A stretch of DNA of 64,000 nucleotides from Ulva prolifera (taxonomy: Eukaryota; Chlorophyta; Ulvophyceae; Ulvales; Ulvaceae). A model generated the notes under the pieces. The model made no database searches. It was not told the origin of the DNA and was given only the letters and a program-made list of their open reading frames with translations. The stretch covers positions 8,933,315 through 8,997,314 of the forward strand of contig CM041199.1 in assembly GCA_023078555.1 (NCBI GenBank), read 5' to 3'. Positions 48,571 through 61,365 of this stretch are shown here, piece by piece. Made by a program: the position numbers and the translations under genes. The first letter of the stretch is position 1, and the number at the start of each line of letters is the position of its first letter.

Positions 48571-49904
48571 CCTGTCTAGTCAACTCCCAAGCATGTTTGC
48601 GTAGAAACCTGGTGGCTTAAGCAACTCCCAAGCCCGTCTAGGCAACTCCCAAGCATGTTTGCGTAGAAACCTGGTCGCTTAAGCAACTCCCAAGCCTGTC
48701 TAGGCAACTCCCAAGCCTGTCTAGGCAACTCCCAAGCATAATTGCATAGATACCAGGTGGCTTAAGCAACTCCCAAGCCTGTCTAGGCAACTCCCAAGCA
48801 TAATTGCATAGATACCAGGTGGCTTAAGCAACTCCCAAGCCTGTCTACGCAACTCCCAAGCATGTCTAGTCAACTCCTCAGCATGTTTGCGTAGAAACAA
48901 AGTCGTTTTAGCAACTCCCAAGCATGTCTAGTCAACTCCCAAGCATAATTGCATAGATACCATGTGGCTTAAGCAACTCCCAAGCATGTCTAGTCAAGTC
49001 CCAAGCATGTTTGCATAGAAACCAGGTGGCTTCAGCAACTCCCAAGCCTGTCTAGGCAACTCCCAAGCATAATTGCATAGATACCAGGTGGCTTAAGCAA
49101 CGCCCAAGCCTGTCTAGTCAACTCCCAAGCATGTTTGCGTAGAAACCAGGTGGCTTGAGCAACTCCCAAGCCCGTCTAGGCAACTCCCAAGCATGTTTGC
49201 GTAGAAACCTGGTCGCTTAAGCAACTTTCAAGCCTGTCTAGGCAACTCCCAAGCATGTCTACTCAACTCCCAAGCATAATTGCATAGATACCAGGTGGCT
49301 TAAGCAACTCCCAAGCCTGTCTAGTCAAGTCCCAAGCATGTTTGCGTAGAAACCAGGTGGCTTAAGCAACTCCCAAGCCTGTCTAGGCAACTCCCAAGCA
49401 TAATTGCATAGATACCAGGTGGCTTAAGCAACTCCCAAGCCTGTCTAGTCAACTCCCAAGCATGTTTGCGTAGAAACCAGGTGGCTTAAGCAACTCCCAA
49501 GCCCGTCTAGGCAACTCCCATGCATGTTTGCGTAGAAACCTGGTCGCTTAAGCAACTCCCAAGCCTGTCTAGGCAACTCCCAAGCCTGTCTAGGCAACTC
49601 CCAAGCATAATTGCATAGATACCAGGTGGCTTAAGCAACTCCCAAGCCTGTCTACGCAACTCCCCAGCATGTCTAGTCAACTCCTCAGCATGTTTGCGTA
49701 GAAACAAAGACGTTTTAGCAACTCCCAAGCCCGTCTAGGCAACTCCCAAGCATAATTGCATAGATACCAGGTGGCTTAAGCAACTCCCAAGCCTGTCCAG
49801 GCAACTCCCAAGCATGTCTACTCAACTCCCAAGCATGTTTGCGTAGAAACAAAGTCGTTTTAGCAACTCCCAAGCATGTCTAGTCAACTCCCAAGCATAA
49901 TTGC

Positions 49905-50590
49905 ATAGATACCAAGTGGCTTAAGCAACTCCCAAGCCTGTCTCGGCTACTCCCAAGCATGTTTGCATAGATACCATGTGGCTTAAGCAACTCCCAAGCC
50001 TGTCTCGGCTACTCCCAAGCATGTTTGCATAGATACCATGTGGCTTAAGCAACTCCCAAGCCTGTCTAGGCAACACCCAAGCATGGCTAGTCTACTCCCA
50101 AGCATGTTTGCGCAGAAACCAGGTGGGTTAAGCAACTCCCAAGTCTGTCAAGGCAACTCCCAAGCCCGACTAGTCAACTCCCAAGCATGTTTTCGTAGAA
50201 ACCAAGTCGTTCAAGCAACTCCTAAGCCTGTATAGGCAACTCCCAAGCATGTTTGCATAGATACCAGGTGGCTTAAGCAACTCCCAAGCCTGTCTCGGCA
50301 ACTCCCAATCATGTTTGCATAGATACCAAGTGGCTTAAGCAACTCCCAAGCCTGTCTCGGCTACTCCCAAGCATGTTTGCATAGATACCATGTGGCTTAA
50401 GAAACTCCCAAGCCTGTCTAGGCAACACCCAAGCATGGCTAGTCTACTCCAAAGCATGTTTGCGCAGAAACCAGGTGGGTTAAGCAACTCCCAAGTCTGT
50501 CAAGGCAACTCCCAAGCCCGACTAGTCAACTCCCAAGCATGTTTTCGTAGAAACCAAGTCGTTCAAGCAACTCCCAAGCCTGTCTAGTCA
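49905..50590. repeat. V module 8
   Basis: Begins with an ACCAAGTGGC monomer and two successive GTCTCGGCTACTCCC monomers, then the two 352-bp members near 50,038 and 50,390. The doubled GTCTCGGCTAC step is shared with the modules near 58.3 and 61.4 kb. The second member has the private GGCTTAAGAAACTCC change. Confidence 0.83.
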
Positions 50591-52149
50591 ACTCCCAAGC
50601 ATGTTTGCGTAGAAACCTGGTGGCTTAAGCAACTCCCAAGCCCGTCTAGGCAACTCCCAAGCATGTTTGCGTAGAAACCTGGTCGCTTAAGCAACTCCCA
50701 AGCCTGTCTAGGCAACTCCCAAGCCTGTCTAGGCAACTCCCAAGCATAATTGCATAGATACCAGGTGGCTTAAGCAACTCCCAAGCCTGTCTAGGCAACT
50801 CCCAAGCATAATTGCATAGATACCAGGTGGCTTAAGCAACTCCCAAGCCTGTCTACGCAACTCCCAAGCATGTCTAGTCAACTCCTCAGCATGTTTGCGT
50901 AGAAACAAAGTCGTTTTAGCAACTCCCAAGCATGTCTAGTCAACTCCCAAGCATAATTGCATAGATACCATGTGGCTTAAGCAACTCCCAAGCATGTCTA
51001 GTCAAGTCCCAAGCATGTTTGCATAGAAACCAGGTGGCTTCAGCAACTCCCAAGCCTGTCTAGGCAACTCCCAAGCATAATTGCATAGATACCAGGTGGC
51101 TTAAGCAACGCCCAAGCCTGTCTAGTCAACTCCCAAGCATGTTTGCGTAGAAACCAGGTGGCTTGAGCAACTCCCAAGCCCGTCTAGGCAACTCCCAAGC
51201 ATGTTTGCGTAGAAACCTGGTCGCTTAAGCAACTTTCAAGCCTGTCTAGGCAACTCCCAAGCATGTCTACTCAACTCCCAAGCATAATTGCATAGATACC
51301 AGGTGGCTTAAGCAACTCCCAAGCCTGTCTAGTCAAGTCCCAAGCATGTTTGCGTAGAAACCAGGTGGCTTAAGCAACTCCCAAGCCTGTCTAGGCAACT
51401 CCCAAGCATAATTGCATAGATACCAGGTGGCTTAAGCAACTCCCAAGCCTGTCTAGTCAACTCCCAAGCATGTTTGCGTAGAAACCAGGTGGCTTAAGCA
51501 ACTCCCAAGCCCGTCTAGGCAACTCCCATGCATGTTTGCGTAGAAACCTGGTCGCTTAAGCAACTCCCAAGCCTGTCTAGGCAACTCCCAAGCCTGTCTA
51601 GTCAACTCCCAAGCATGTTTGCGTAGAAACCAGGTGGCTTAAGCAACTCCCAAGCCCGTCTAGGCAACTCCCAAGCATGTTTGCGTAGAAACCTGGTCGC
51701 TTAAGCAACTCCCAAGCCTGTCTAGGCAACTCCCAAGCATGTCTACTCAACTCCCAAGCATAATTGCATAGATACCAGGTGGCTTAAGCAACTCCCAAGC
51801 CTGTCTAGTCAAGTCCCAAGCATGTTTGCGTAGAAACCAGGTGGCTTAAGCAACTCCCAAGCCTGTCTAGGCAACTCCCAAGCATAATTACATAGATATC
51901 AGGTGGCTTAAGCAACTCCCAAGCCTGTCTAGTCAACTCCCAAGCATGTTTGCGTAGAAACCAGGTGGCTTAAGCAACTCCCAAGCCCGTCTAGGCAACT
52001 CCCATGCATGTTTGCGTAGAAACCTGGTCGCTTAAGCAACTCCCAAGCCTGTCTAGGCAACTCCCAAGCCTGTCTAGTCAACTCCCAAGCATGTTTGCGT
52101 AGAAACCAGGTGGCTTAAGCAACTCCCAAGCCCGTCTAGGCAACTCCCA

Positions 52150-52885
52150 AGCATGGCTAGTCTACTCCAAAGCATGTTTGCGCAGAAACCAGGTGGGTTA
52201 AGCAACTCCCAAGTCTGTCAAGGCAACTCCCAAGCCCGACTAGTCAACTCCCAAGCATGTTTTTGTAGAAACCAAGTCGTTCAAGCAACTCCCAAGCCTG
52301 TATAGGCTACTCCCAAGCATGTTTGCATAGATACCATGTGGCTTAAGCAACTCCCAAGCCTGTCTAGGCAACACCCAAGCATGGCTAGTCTACTCCCAAG
52401 CATGTTTGCGCAGAAACCAGGTGGGTTAAGCAACTCCCAAGTCTGTCAAGGCAACTCCCAAGCCCGACTAGTCAACTCCCAAGCATGTTTTCGTAGAAAC
52501 CAAGTCGTTCAAGCAACTCCCAAGCCTGTATAGGCAACTCCCAAGCATGTTTGCATAGATACCAGGTGGCTTAAGCAACTCCCAAGCCTGCCTCGGCAAC
52601 TCCCAATCATGTTTGCATAGATACCAAGTGGCTTAAGCAACTCCCAAGCCTGTCTCGGCTACTCCCAAGCATGTTTGCATAGATACCATGTGGCTTAAGC
52701 AACTCCCAAGCCTGTCTAGGCAACATCCAAGCATGGCTAGTCTACTCCAAAGCATGTTTGCGCAGAAACCAGGTGGGTTAAGCAACTCCCAAGTCTGTCA
52801 AGGCAACTCCCAAGCCCGACTAGTCAACTCCCAAGCATGTTTTCGTAGAAACCAAGTCGTTCAAGCAACTCCCAAGCCTGTCTAG
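52150..52885. repeat. V module 9 (extra core run plus 352-bp pair)
   Basis: Three core runs: one starting near 52,154 with ATGGCTAGTC, ending in CTGTATAGGCTACTCCC, then the 352-bp pair near 52,336 and 52,688. It includes CTGCCTCGG (near 52,588), a tail found only in this right-hand group, and AACATCCAAGC in the last member. Confidence 0.83.
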
Positions 52886-53910
52886 TCAACTCCCAAGCAT
52901 GTTTGCGTAGAAACCTGGTGGCTTAAGCAACTCCCAAGCCCGTCTAGGCAACTCCCAAGCATGTTTGCGTAGAAACCTGGTCGCTTAAGCAACTCCCAAG
53001 CCTGTCTAGGCAACTCCCAAGCCTGTCTAGGCAACTCCCAAGCATAATTGCATAGAAACCAGGTGGCTTAAGCAACTCCCAAGCCTGTCTAGGCAACTCC
53101 CAAGCATAATTGCATAGATACCAGGTGGCTTAAGCAACTCCCAAGCCTGTCTAGGCAACTCCCAAGCATAATTGCATAGATACCAGGTGGCTTAAGCAAC
53201 TCCCAAGCCTGTCTAGTCAACTCCCAAGCATGTTTGCGTAGAAACCAGGTGGCTTAAGCAACTCCCAAGCCCGTCTAGGCAACTCCCATGCATGTTTGCG
53301 TAGAAACCTGGTCGCTTAAGCAACTCCCAAGCCTGTCTAGGCAACTCCCAAGCCTGTCTAGTCAACTCCCAAGCATGTTTGCGTAGAAACCAGGTGGCTT
53401 AAGCAACTCCCAAGCCCGTCTAGGCAACTCCCAAGCATGTTTGCGTAGAAACCTGGTCGCTTAAGCAACTCCCAAGCCTGTCTAGGCAACTCCCAAGCAT
53501 GTCTACTCAACTCCCAAGCATAATTGCATAGATACCAGGTGGCTTAAGCAACTCCCAAGCCTGTCTAGTCAAGTCCCAAGCATGTTTGCGTAGAAACCAG
53601 GTGGCTTAAGCAACTCCCAAGCCTGTCTAGGCAACTCCCAAGCATAATTACATAGATATCAGGTGGCTTAAGCAACTCCCAAGCCTGTCTAGTCAACTCC
53701 CAAGCATGTTTGCGTAGAAACCAGGTGGCTTAAGCAACTCCCAAGCCCGTCTAGGCAACTCCCATGCATGTTTGCGTAGAAACCTGGTCGCTTAAGCAAC
53801 TCCCAAGCCTGTCTAGGCAACTCCCAAGCCTGTCTAGTCAACTCCCAAGCATGTTTGCGTAGAAACCAGGTGGCTTAAGCAACTCCCAAGCCCGTCTAGG
53901 CAACTCCCAA

Positions 53911-54290
53911 GCATGGCTAGTCTACTCCAAAGCATGTTTGCGCAGAAACCAGGTGGGTTAAGCAACTCCCAAGTCTGTCAAGGCAACTCCCAAGCCCGAC
54001 TAGTCAACTCCCAAGCATGTTTTTGTAGAAACCAAGTCGTTCAAGCAACTCCCAAGCCTGTATAGGCTACTCCCAAGCATGTTTGCATAGATACCATGTG
54101 GCTTAAGCAACTCCCAAGCCTGTCTAGGCAACATCCAAGCATGGCTAGTCTACTCCAAAGCATGTTTGCGCAGAAACCAGGTGGGTTAAGCAACTCCCAA
54201 GTCTGTCAAGGCAACTCCCAAGCCCGACTAGTCAACTCCCAAGCATGTTTTCGTAGAAACCAAGTCGTTCAAGCAACTCCCAAGCCTGTC
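53911..54290. repeat. V module 10, one 352-bp member lost
   Basis: The leading core run near 53,913 passes through CTGTATAGGCTACTCCC straight into the member with AACATCCAAGC near 54,131. The CTGCCTCGG monomer and the AACACCC member are absent. This is what exchange between the two 352-bp members of a module-9-like parent would leave. Confidence 0.85.
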
Positions 54291-54800
54291 TAGTCAACTC
54301 CCAAGCATGTTTGCGTAGAAACCTGGTGGCTTAAGCAACTCCCAAGCCCGTCTAGGCAACTCCCAAGCATGTTTGCGTAGAAACCTGGTCGCTTAAGCAA
54401 CTCCCAAGCCTGTCTAGGCAACTCCCAAGCCTGTCTAGGCAACTCCCAAGCATAATTGCATAGAAACCAGGTGGCTTAAGCAACTCCCAAGCCTGTCTAG
54501 GCAACTCCCAAGCATAATTGCATAGATACCAGGTGGCTTAAGCAACTCCCAAGCCTGTCTAGGCAACTCCCAAGCATAATTGCATAGATACCAGGTGGCT
54601 TAAGCAACTCCCAAGCCTGTCTAGTCAACTCCCAAGCATGTTTGCGTAGAAACCAGGTGGCTTAAGCAACTCCCAAGCCCGTCTAGGCAACTCCCATGCA
54701 TGTTTGCGTAGAAACCTGGTCGCTTAAGCAACTCCCAAGCCTGTCTAGGCAACTCCCAAGCCTGTCTAGTCAACTCCCAAGCATGTTTGCGTAGAAACCA

Positions 54801-57205
54801 GGTGGCTTAAGCAACTCCCAAGCCCGTCTAGGCAACTCCCAAGCATGTTTGCGTAGAAACCTGGTCGCTTAAGCAACTCCCAAGCCTGTCTAGGCAACTC
54901 CCAAGCATGTCTACTCAACTCCCAAGCATAATTGCATAGATACCAGGTGGCTTAAGCAACTCCCAAGCCTGTCTAGTCAAGTCCCAAGCATGTTTGCGTA
55001 GAAACCAGGTGGCTTAAGCAACTCCCAAGCCTGTCTAGGCAACTCCCAAGCATAATTACATAGATATCAGGTGGCTTAAGCAACTCCCAAGCCTGTCTAG
55101 TCAACTCCCAAGCATGTTTGCGTAGAAACCAGGTGGCTTAAGCAACTCCCAAGCCCGTCTAGGCAACTCCCATGCATGTTTGCGTAGAAACCTGGTCGCT
55201 TAAGCAACTCCCAAGCCTGTCTAGGCAACTCCCAAGCCTGTCTAGTCAACTCCCAAGCATGTTTGCGTAGAAACCAGGTGGCTTAAGCAACTCCCAAGCC
55301 CGTCTAGGCAACTCCCAAGCATGGCTAGTCTACTCCGAAGCATGTTTGCGCAGAAACCAGGTGGGTTAAGCAACTCCCAAGTCTGTCAAGGCAACTCCCA
55401 AGCCCGACTAGTCAACTCCCAAGCATGTTTTTGTAGAAACCAAGTCGTTCAAGCAACTCCCAAGCCTGTATAGGCTACTCCCAAGCATGTTTGCATAGAT
55501 ACCATGTGGCTTAAGCAACTCCCAAGCCTGTCTAGGCAACACCCAAGCATGGCTAGTCTACTCCCAAGCATGTTTGCGCAGAAACCAGGTGGGTTAAGCA
55601 ACTCCCAAGTCTGTCAAGGCAACTCCCAAGCCCGACTAGTCAACTCCCAAGCATGTTTTCGTAGAAACCAAGTCGTTCAAGCAACTCCCAAGCCTGTATA
55701 GGCAACTCCCAAGCATGTTTGCATAGATACCAGGTGGCTTAAGCAACTCCCAAGCCTGCCTCGGCAACTCCCAATCATGTTTGCATAGATACCAAGTGGC
55801 TTAAGCAACTCCCAAGCCTGTCTCGGCTACTCCCAAGCATGTTTGCATAGATACCATGTGGCTTAAGCAACTCCCAAGCCTGTCTAGGCAACATCCAAGC
55901 ATGGCTAGTCTACTCCAAAGCATGTTTGCGCAGAAACCAGGTGGGTTAAGCAACTCCCAAGTCTGTCAAGGCAACTCCCAAGCCCGACTAGTCAACTCCC
56001 AAGCATGTTTTCGTAGAAACCAAGTCGTTCAAGCAACTCCCAAGCCTGTCTAGTCAACTCCCAAGCATGTTTGCGTAGAAACCTGGTGGCTTAAGCAACT
56101 CCCAAGCCCGTCTAGGCAACTCCCAAGCATGTTTGCGTAGAAACCTGGTCGCTTAAGCAACTCCCAAGCCTGTCTAGGCAACTCCCAAGCCTGTCTAGGC
56201 AACTCCCAAGCATAATTGCATAGAAACCAGGTGGCTTAAGCAACTCCCAAGCCTGTCTAGGCAACTCCCAAGCATAATTGCATAGATACCAGGTGGCTTA
56301 AGCAACTCCCAAGCCTGTCTAGGCAACTCCCAAGCATAATTGCATAGATACCAGGTGGCTTAAGCAACTCCCAAGCCTGTCTACGCAACTCCCAAGCATG
56401 TCTAGTCAACTCCTCAGCATGTTTGCGTAAAAACAAAGTCGTTTTAGCAACTCCCAAGCATGTCTAGTCAACTCCCAAGCATAATTGCATAGATAACATG
56501 TGGCTTAAGCAACTCCCAAGCATGTCTAGTCAAGTCCCAAGCATGTTTGCGTAGAAACCAGGTGGCTTCAGCAACTCCCAAGCCTGTCTAGGCAACTCCC
56601 AAGCATAATTGCATAGATACCAGGTGGCTTAAGCAACGCCCAAGCCTGTCTAGTCAACTCCCAAGCATGTTTGCGTAGAAACCAGGTGGCTTGAGCAACT
56701 CCCAAGCCCGTCTAGGCAACTCCCAAGCATGTTTGCGTAGAAACCTGGTCGCTTAAGCAACTTTCAAGCCTGTCTAGGCAACTCCCAAGCATGTCTACTC
56801 AACTCCCAAGCATAATTGCATAGATACCAGGTGGCTTAAGCAACTCCCAAGCCTGTCTAGTCAAGTCCCAAGCATGTTTGCGTAGAAACCAGGTGGCTTA
56901 AGCAACTCCCAAGCCTGTCTAGGCAACTCCCAAGCATAATTGCATAGATACCAGGTGGCTTAAGCAACTCCCAAGCCTGTCTAGTCAACTCCCAAGCATT
57001 TTTGCGTAGAAACCAGGTGGCTTAAGCAACTCCCAAGCCCGTCTAGGCAACTCCCATGCATGTTTGCGTAGAAACCTGGTCGCTTAAGCAACTCCCAAGC
57101 CTGTCTAGGCAACTCCCAAGCCTGTCTAGGCAACTCCCAAGCATAATTGCATAGATACCAGGTGGCTTAAGCAACTCCCAAGCCTGTCTACGCAACTCCC
57201 AAGCA
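54801..57205. repeat. Long (3933-bp spaced) version of the right-hand unit
   Basis: About 54,810-57,205 aligns with 58,743-61,138 at offset 3933, covering the CATAATTACATAGATATC monomer, V module 11, the GCATAGAAACC monomer, GTAAAAACAAAGTCG (near 56,427) and GATAACATG (near 56,493). The two private last-named changes are shared with the copies near 60.4 and 63.5 kb. A further private change is GCATTTTTGCG near 56,998. Confidence 0.83.
55319..56053. repeat. V module 11 (extra core run plus 352-bp pair)
   Basis: Same form as module 9, with members near 55,504 and 55,856 and CTGCCTCGG near 55,756. A private CTACTCCGAAGC (near 55,332) replaces CTACTCCAAAGC in the leading core run. Confidence 0.83.
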
Positions 57206-57921
57206 TGTCTAGTCAACTCCTCAGCATGTTTGCGTAGAAACAAAGTCGTTTTAGCAACTCCCAAGCATGTCTAGTCAACTCCCAAGCATAATTGCATAGA
57301 TACCATGTGGCTTAAGCAACTCCCAAGCATGTCTAGTCAAGTCCCAAGCATGTTTGCATAGAAACCAGGTGGCTTCAGCAACTCCCAAGCCTGTCTAGGC
57401 AACTCCCAAGCATAATTGCATAGATACCAGGTGGCTTAAGCAACGCCCAAGCCTGTCTAGTCAACTCCCAAGCATGTTTGCGTAGAAACCAGGTGGCTTG
57501 AGCAACTCCCAAGCCCGTCTAGGCAACTCCCCAGCATGTTTGCGTAGAAACCTGGTCGCTTAAGCAACTTTCAAGCCTGTCTAGGCAACTCCCAAGCATG
57601 TCTACTCAACTCCCAAGCATAATTGCATAGATACCAGGTGGCTTAAGCAACTCCCAAGCCTGTCTAGTCAAGTCCCAAGCATGTTTGCGTAGAAACCAGG
57701 TGGCTTAAGCAACTCCCAAGCCTGTCTAGGCAACTCCCAAGCATAATTGCATAGATACCAGGTGGCTTAAGCAACTCCCAAGCCTGTCTAGTCAACTCCC
57801 AAGCATGTTTGCGTAGAAACCAGGTGGCTTAAGCAACTCCCAAGCCCGTCTAGGCAACTCCCATGCATGTTTGCGTAGAAACCTGGTCGCTTAAGCAACT
57901 CCCAAGCCTGTCTAGGCAACT
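56308..57921. repeat. 807-bp tandem duplication
   Basis: About 56,308-57,114 is followed by its copy 57,115-57,921: CAACTTTCAAGCC near 56,759 and 57,566, GGCTTGAGC near 56,691 and 57,498, and CTCCCATGC near 57,052 and 57,859 are all 807 bp apart. Differences noticed are GATAACATG against GATACCATG, GTAAAAAC against GTAGAAAC, GCGTAGAAACC against GCATAGAAACC, and CTCCCAAGC against CTCCCCAGC. This duplication accounts for the difference between the 3933 and 3126-bp spacings. Confidence 0.86.
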
Positions 57922-58239
57922 CCCAAGCCTGTCTAGGCAACTCCCAAGCATAATTGCATAGATACCAGGTGGCTTAAGCAACTCCCAAGCCTGTCTACGC
58001 AACTCCCCAGCATGTCTAGTCAACTCCTCAGCATGTTTGCGTAGAAACAAAGACGTTTTAGCAACTCCCAAGCCCGTCTAGGCAACTCCCAAGCATAATT
58101 GCATAGATACCAGGTGGCTTAAGCAACTCCCAAGCCTGTCCAGGCAACTCCCAAGCATGTCTACTCAACTCCCAAGCATGTTTGCGTAGAAACAAAGTCG
58201 TTTTAGCAACTCCCAAGCATGTCTAGTCAACTCCCAAGC

Positions 58240-58740
58240 ATAATTGCATAGATACCAAGTGGCTTAAGCAACTCCCAAGCCTGTCTCGGCTACTCCCAAG
58301 CATGTTTGCATAGATACCATGTGGCTTAAGCAGCTCCCAAGCCTGTCTCGGCTACTCCCAAGCATGTTTGCATAGATACCATGTGGCTTAAGCAACTCCC
58401 AAGCCTGTCTAGGCAACACCCAAGCATGGCTAGTCTACTCCCAAGCATGTTTGCGCAGAAACCAGGTGGGTTAAGCAACTCCCAAGTCTGTCAAGGCAAC
58501 TCCCAAGCCCGACTAGTCAACTCCCAAGCATGTTTTCGTAGAAACCAAGTCGTTCAAGCAACTCCTAAGCCTGTATAGGCAACTCCCAAGCATGTTTGCA
58601 TAGATACCAGGTGGCTTAAGCAACTCCCAAGCCTGTCTCGGCAACTCCCAATCATGTTTGCATAGATACCAAGTGGCTTAAGCAACTCCCAAGCCTGTCT
58701 CGGCTACTCCCAAGCATGTTTGCATAGATACCATGTGGCT
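58240..58740. repeat. V module 12
   Basis: Starts with ACCAAGTGGC and two GTCTCGGCTAC monomers, as in module 8, then one core run near 58,381 ending in CAACTCCTAAGC, then CTCGGCAACTCCCAATC and CTCGGCTACTCCC. It stops before a second core run: after ACCATGTGGC the next tail is CCCGTCTAGG. The next V member lies 1056 bp on (three times 352). Confidence 0.82.
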
Positions 58741-59250
58741 TAAGCAACTCCCAAGCCCGTCTAGGCAACTCCCAAGCATGTTTGCGTAGAAACCTGGTCG
58801 CTTAAGCAACTCCCAAGCCTGTCTAGGCAACTCCCAAGCATGTCTACTCAACTCCCAAGCATAATTGCATAGATACCAGGTGGCTTAAGCAACTCCCAAG
58901 CCTGTCTAGTCAAGTCCCAAGCATGTTTGCGTAGAAACCAGGTGGCTTAAGCAACTCCCAAGCCTGTCTAGGCAACTCCCAAGCATAATTACATAGATAT
59001 CAGGTGGCTTAAGCAACTCCCAAGCCTGTCTAGTCAACTCCCAAGCATGTTTGCGTAGAAACCAGGTGGCTTAAGCAACTCCCAAGCCCGTCTAGGCAAC
59101 TCCCATGCATGTTTGCGTAGAAACCTGGTCGCTTAAGCAACTCCCAAGCCTGTCTAGGCAACTCCCAAGCCTGTCTAGTCAACTCCCAAGCATGTTTGCG
59201 TAGAAACCAGGTGGCTTAAGCAACTCCCAAGCCCGTCTAGGCAACTCCCA

Positions 59251-59986
59251 AGCATGGCTAGTCTACTCCAAAGCATGTTTGCGCAGAAACCAGGTGGGTT
59301 AAGCAACTCCCAAGTCTGTCAAGGCAACTCCCAAGCCCGACTAGTCAACTCCCAAGCATGTTTTTGTAGAAACCAAGTCGTTCAAGCAACTCCCAAGCCT
59401 GTATAGGCTACTCCCAAGCATGTTTGCATAGATACCATGTGGCTTAAGCAACTCCCAAGCCTGTCTAGGCAACACCCAAGCATGGCTAGTCTACTCCCAA
59501 GCATGTTTGCGCAGAAACCAGGTGGGTTAAGCAACTCCCAAGTCTGTCAAGGCAACTCCCAAGCCCGACTAGTCAACTCCCAAGCATGTTTTCGTAGAAA
59601 CCAAGTCGTTCAAGCAACTCCCAAGCCTGTATAGGCAACTCCCAAGCATGTTTGCATAGATACCAGGTGGCTTAAGCAACTCCCAAGCCTGCCTCGGCAA
59701 CTCCCAATCATGTTTGCATAGATACCAAGTGGCTTAAGCAACTCCCAAGCCTGTCTCGGCTACTCCCAAGCATGTTTGCATAGATACCATGTGGCTTAAG
59801 CAACTCCCAAGCCTGTCTAGGCAACATCCAAGCATGGCTAGTCTACTCCAAAGCATGTTTGCGCAGAAACCAGGTGGGTTAAGCAACTCCCAAGTCTGTC
59901 AAGGCAACTCCCAAGCCCGACTAGTCAACTCCCAAGCATGTTTTCGTAGAAACCAAGTCGTTCAAGCAACTCCCAAGCCTGTCTAG
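59251..59986. repeat. V module 13 (extra core run plus 352-bp pair)
   Basis: Same form as modules 9 and 11, members near 59,437 and 59,789, with CTGCCTCGG near 59,689 and AACATCCAAGC in the last member. It is the 3933-bp homologue of module 11 and has the common CTACTCCAAAGC in the leading run. Confidence 0.83.
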
Positions 59987-61365
59987 TCAACTCCCAAGCA
60001 TGTTTGCGTAGAAACCTGGTGGCTTAAGCAACTCCCAAGCCCGTCTAGGCAACTCCCAAGCATGTTTGCGTAGAAACCTGGTCGCTTAAGCAACTCCCAA
60101 GCCTGTCTAGGCAACTCCCAAGCCTGTCTAGGCAACTCCCAAGCATAATTGCATAGAAACCAGGTGGCTTAAGCAACTCCCAAGCCTGTCTAGGCAACTC
60201 CCAAGCATAATTGCATAGATACCAGGTGGCTTAAGCAACTCCCAAGCCTGTCTAGGCAACTCCCAAGCATAATTGCATAGATACCAGGTGGCTTAAGCAA
60301 CTCCCAAGCCTGTCTACGCAACTCCCAAGCATGTCTAGTCAACTCCTCAGCATGTTTGCGTAAAAACAAAGTCGTTTTAGCAACTCCCAAGCATGTCTAG
60401 TCAACTCCCAAGCATAATTGCATAGATAACATGTGGCTTAAGCAACTCCCAAGCATGTCTAGTCAAGTCCCAAGCATGTTTGCGTAGAAACCAGGTGGCT
60501 TCAGCAACTCCCAAGCCTGTCTAGGCAACTCCCAAGCATAATTGCATAGATACCAGGTGGCTTAAGCAACGCCCAAGCCTGTCTAGTCAACTCCCAAGCA
60601 TGTTTGCGTAGAAACCAGGTGGCTTGAGCAACTCCCAAGCCCGTCTAGGCAACTCCCAAGCATGTTTGCGTAGAAACCTGGTCGCTTAAGCAACTTTCAA
60701 GCCTGTCTAGGCAACTCCCAAGCATGTCTACTCAACTCCCAAGCATAATTGCATAGATACCAGGTGGCTTAAGCAACTCCCAAGCCTGTCTAGTCAAGTC
60801 CCAAGCATGTTTGCGTAGAAACCAGGTGGCTTAAGCAACTCCCAAGCCTGTCTAGGCAACTCCCAAGCATAATTGCATAGATACCAGGTGGCTTAAGCAA
60901 CTCCCAAGCCTGTCTAGTCAACTCCCAAGCATGTTTGCGTAGAAACCAGGTGGCTTAAGCAACTCCCAAGCCCGTCTAGGCAACTCCCATGCATGTTTGC
61001 GTAGAAACCTGGTCGCTTAAGCAACTCCCAAGCCTGTCTAGGCAACTCCCAAGCCTGTCTAGGCAACTCCCAAGCATAATTGCATAGATACCAGGTGGCT
61101 TAAGCAACTCCCAAGCCTGTCTACGCAACTCCCCAGCATGTCTAGTCAACTCCTCAGCATGTTTGCGTAGAAACAAAGACGTTTTAGCAACTCCCAAGCC
61201 CGTCTAGGCAACTCCCAAGCATAATTGCATAGATACCAGGTGGCTTAAGCAACTCCCAAGCCTGTCCAGGCAACTCCCAAGCATGTCTACTCAACTCCCA
61301 AGCATGTTTGCGTAGAAACAAAGTCGTTTTAGCAACTCCCAAGCATGTCTAGTCAACTCCCAAGC

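Larger units (their letters stand above)
48361..51602. repeat. 2008-bp spaced repeat
   Basis: Segment 48,361-49,594 recurs at 50,369-51,602 (offset 2008), with GTTTGCATAGAAACC (near 49,010 and 51,018), GGCTTGAGC, CAACTTTCAAGCC (near 49,222 and 51,230) and CTCCCATGC (near 49,515 and 51,523) in register. Differences noticed are CTACTCCCAAGC against CTACTCCAAAGC, CAACTCCTAAGC against CAACTCCCAAGC, and GCAACTCCC against GAAACTCCC near 50,401. The interval 49,595-50,368 instead matches 57.9-58.7 kb at offset 8343. Confidence 0.83.
51603..54800. repeat. Alternating 1760-bp and 1408-bp higher-order units
   Basis: The private monomer CATAATTACATAGATATC occurs at 51,883, 53,643 and 55,051: steps of 1760 and 1408 bp, which differ by exactly 352 bp. 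The longer step contains a V module with two 352-bp members (52,336 and 52,688), the shorter a V module with one (54,096). Apart from that, monomer order agrees, including GCATAGAAACC (near 53,050 and 54,458) and CTCCCATGCATG. Confidence 0.88.
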
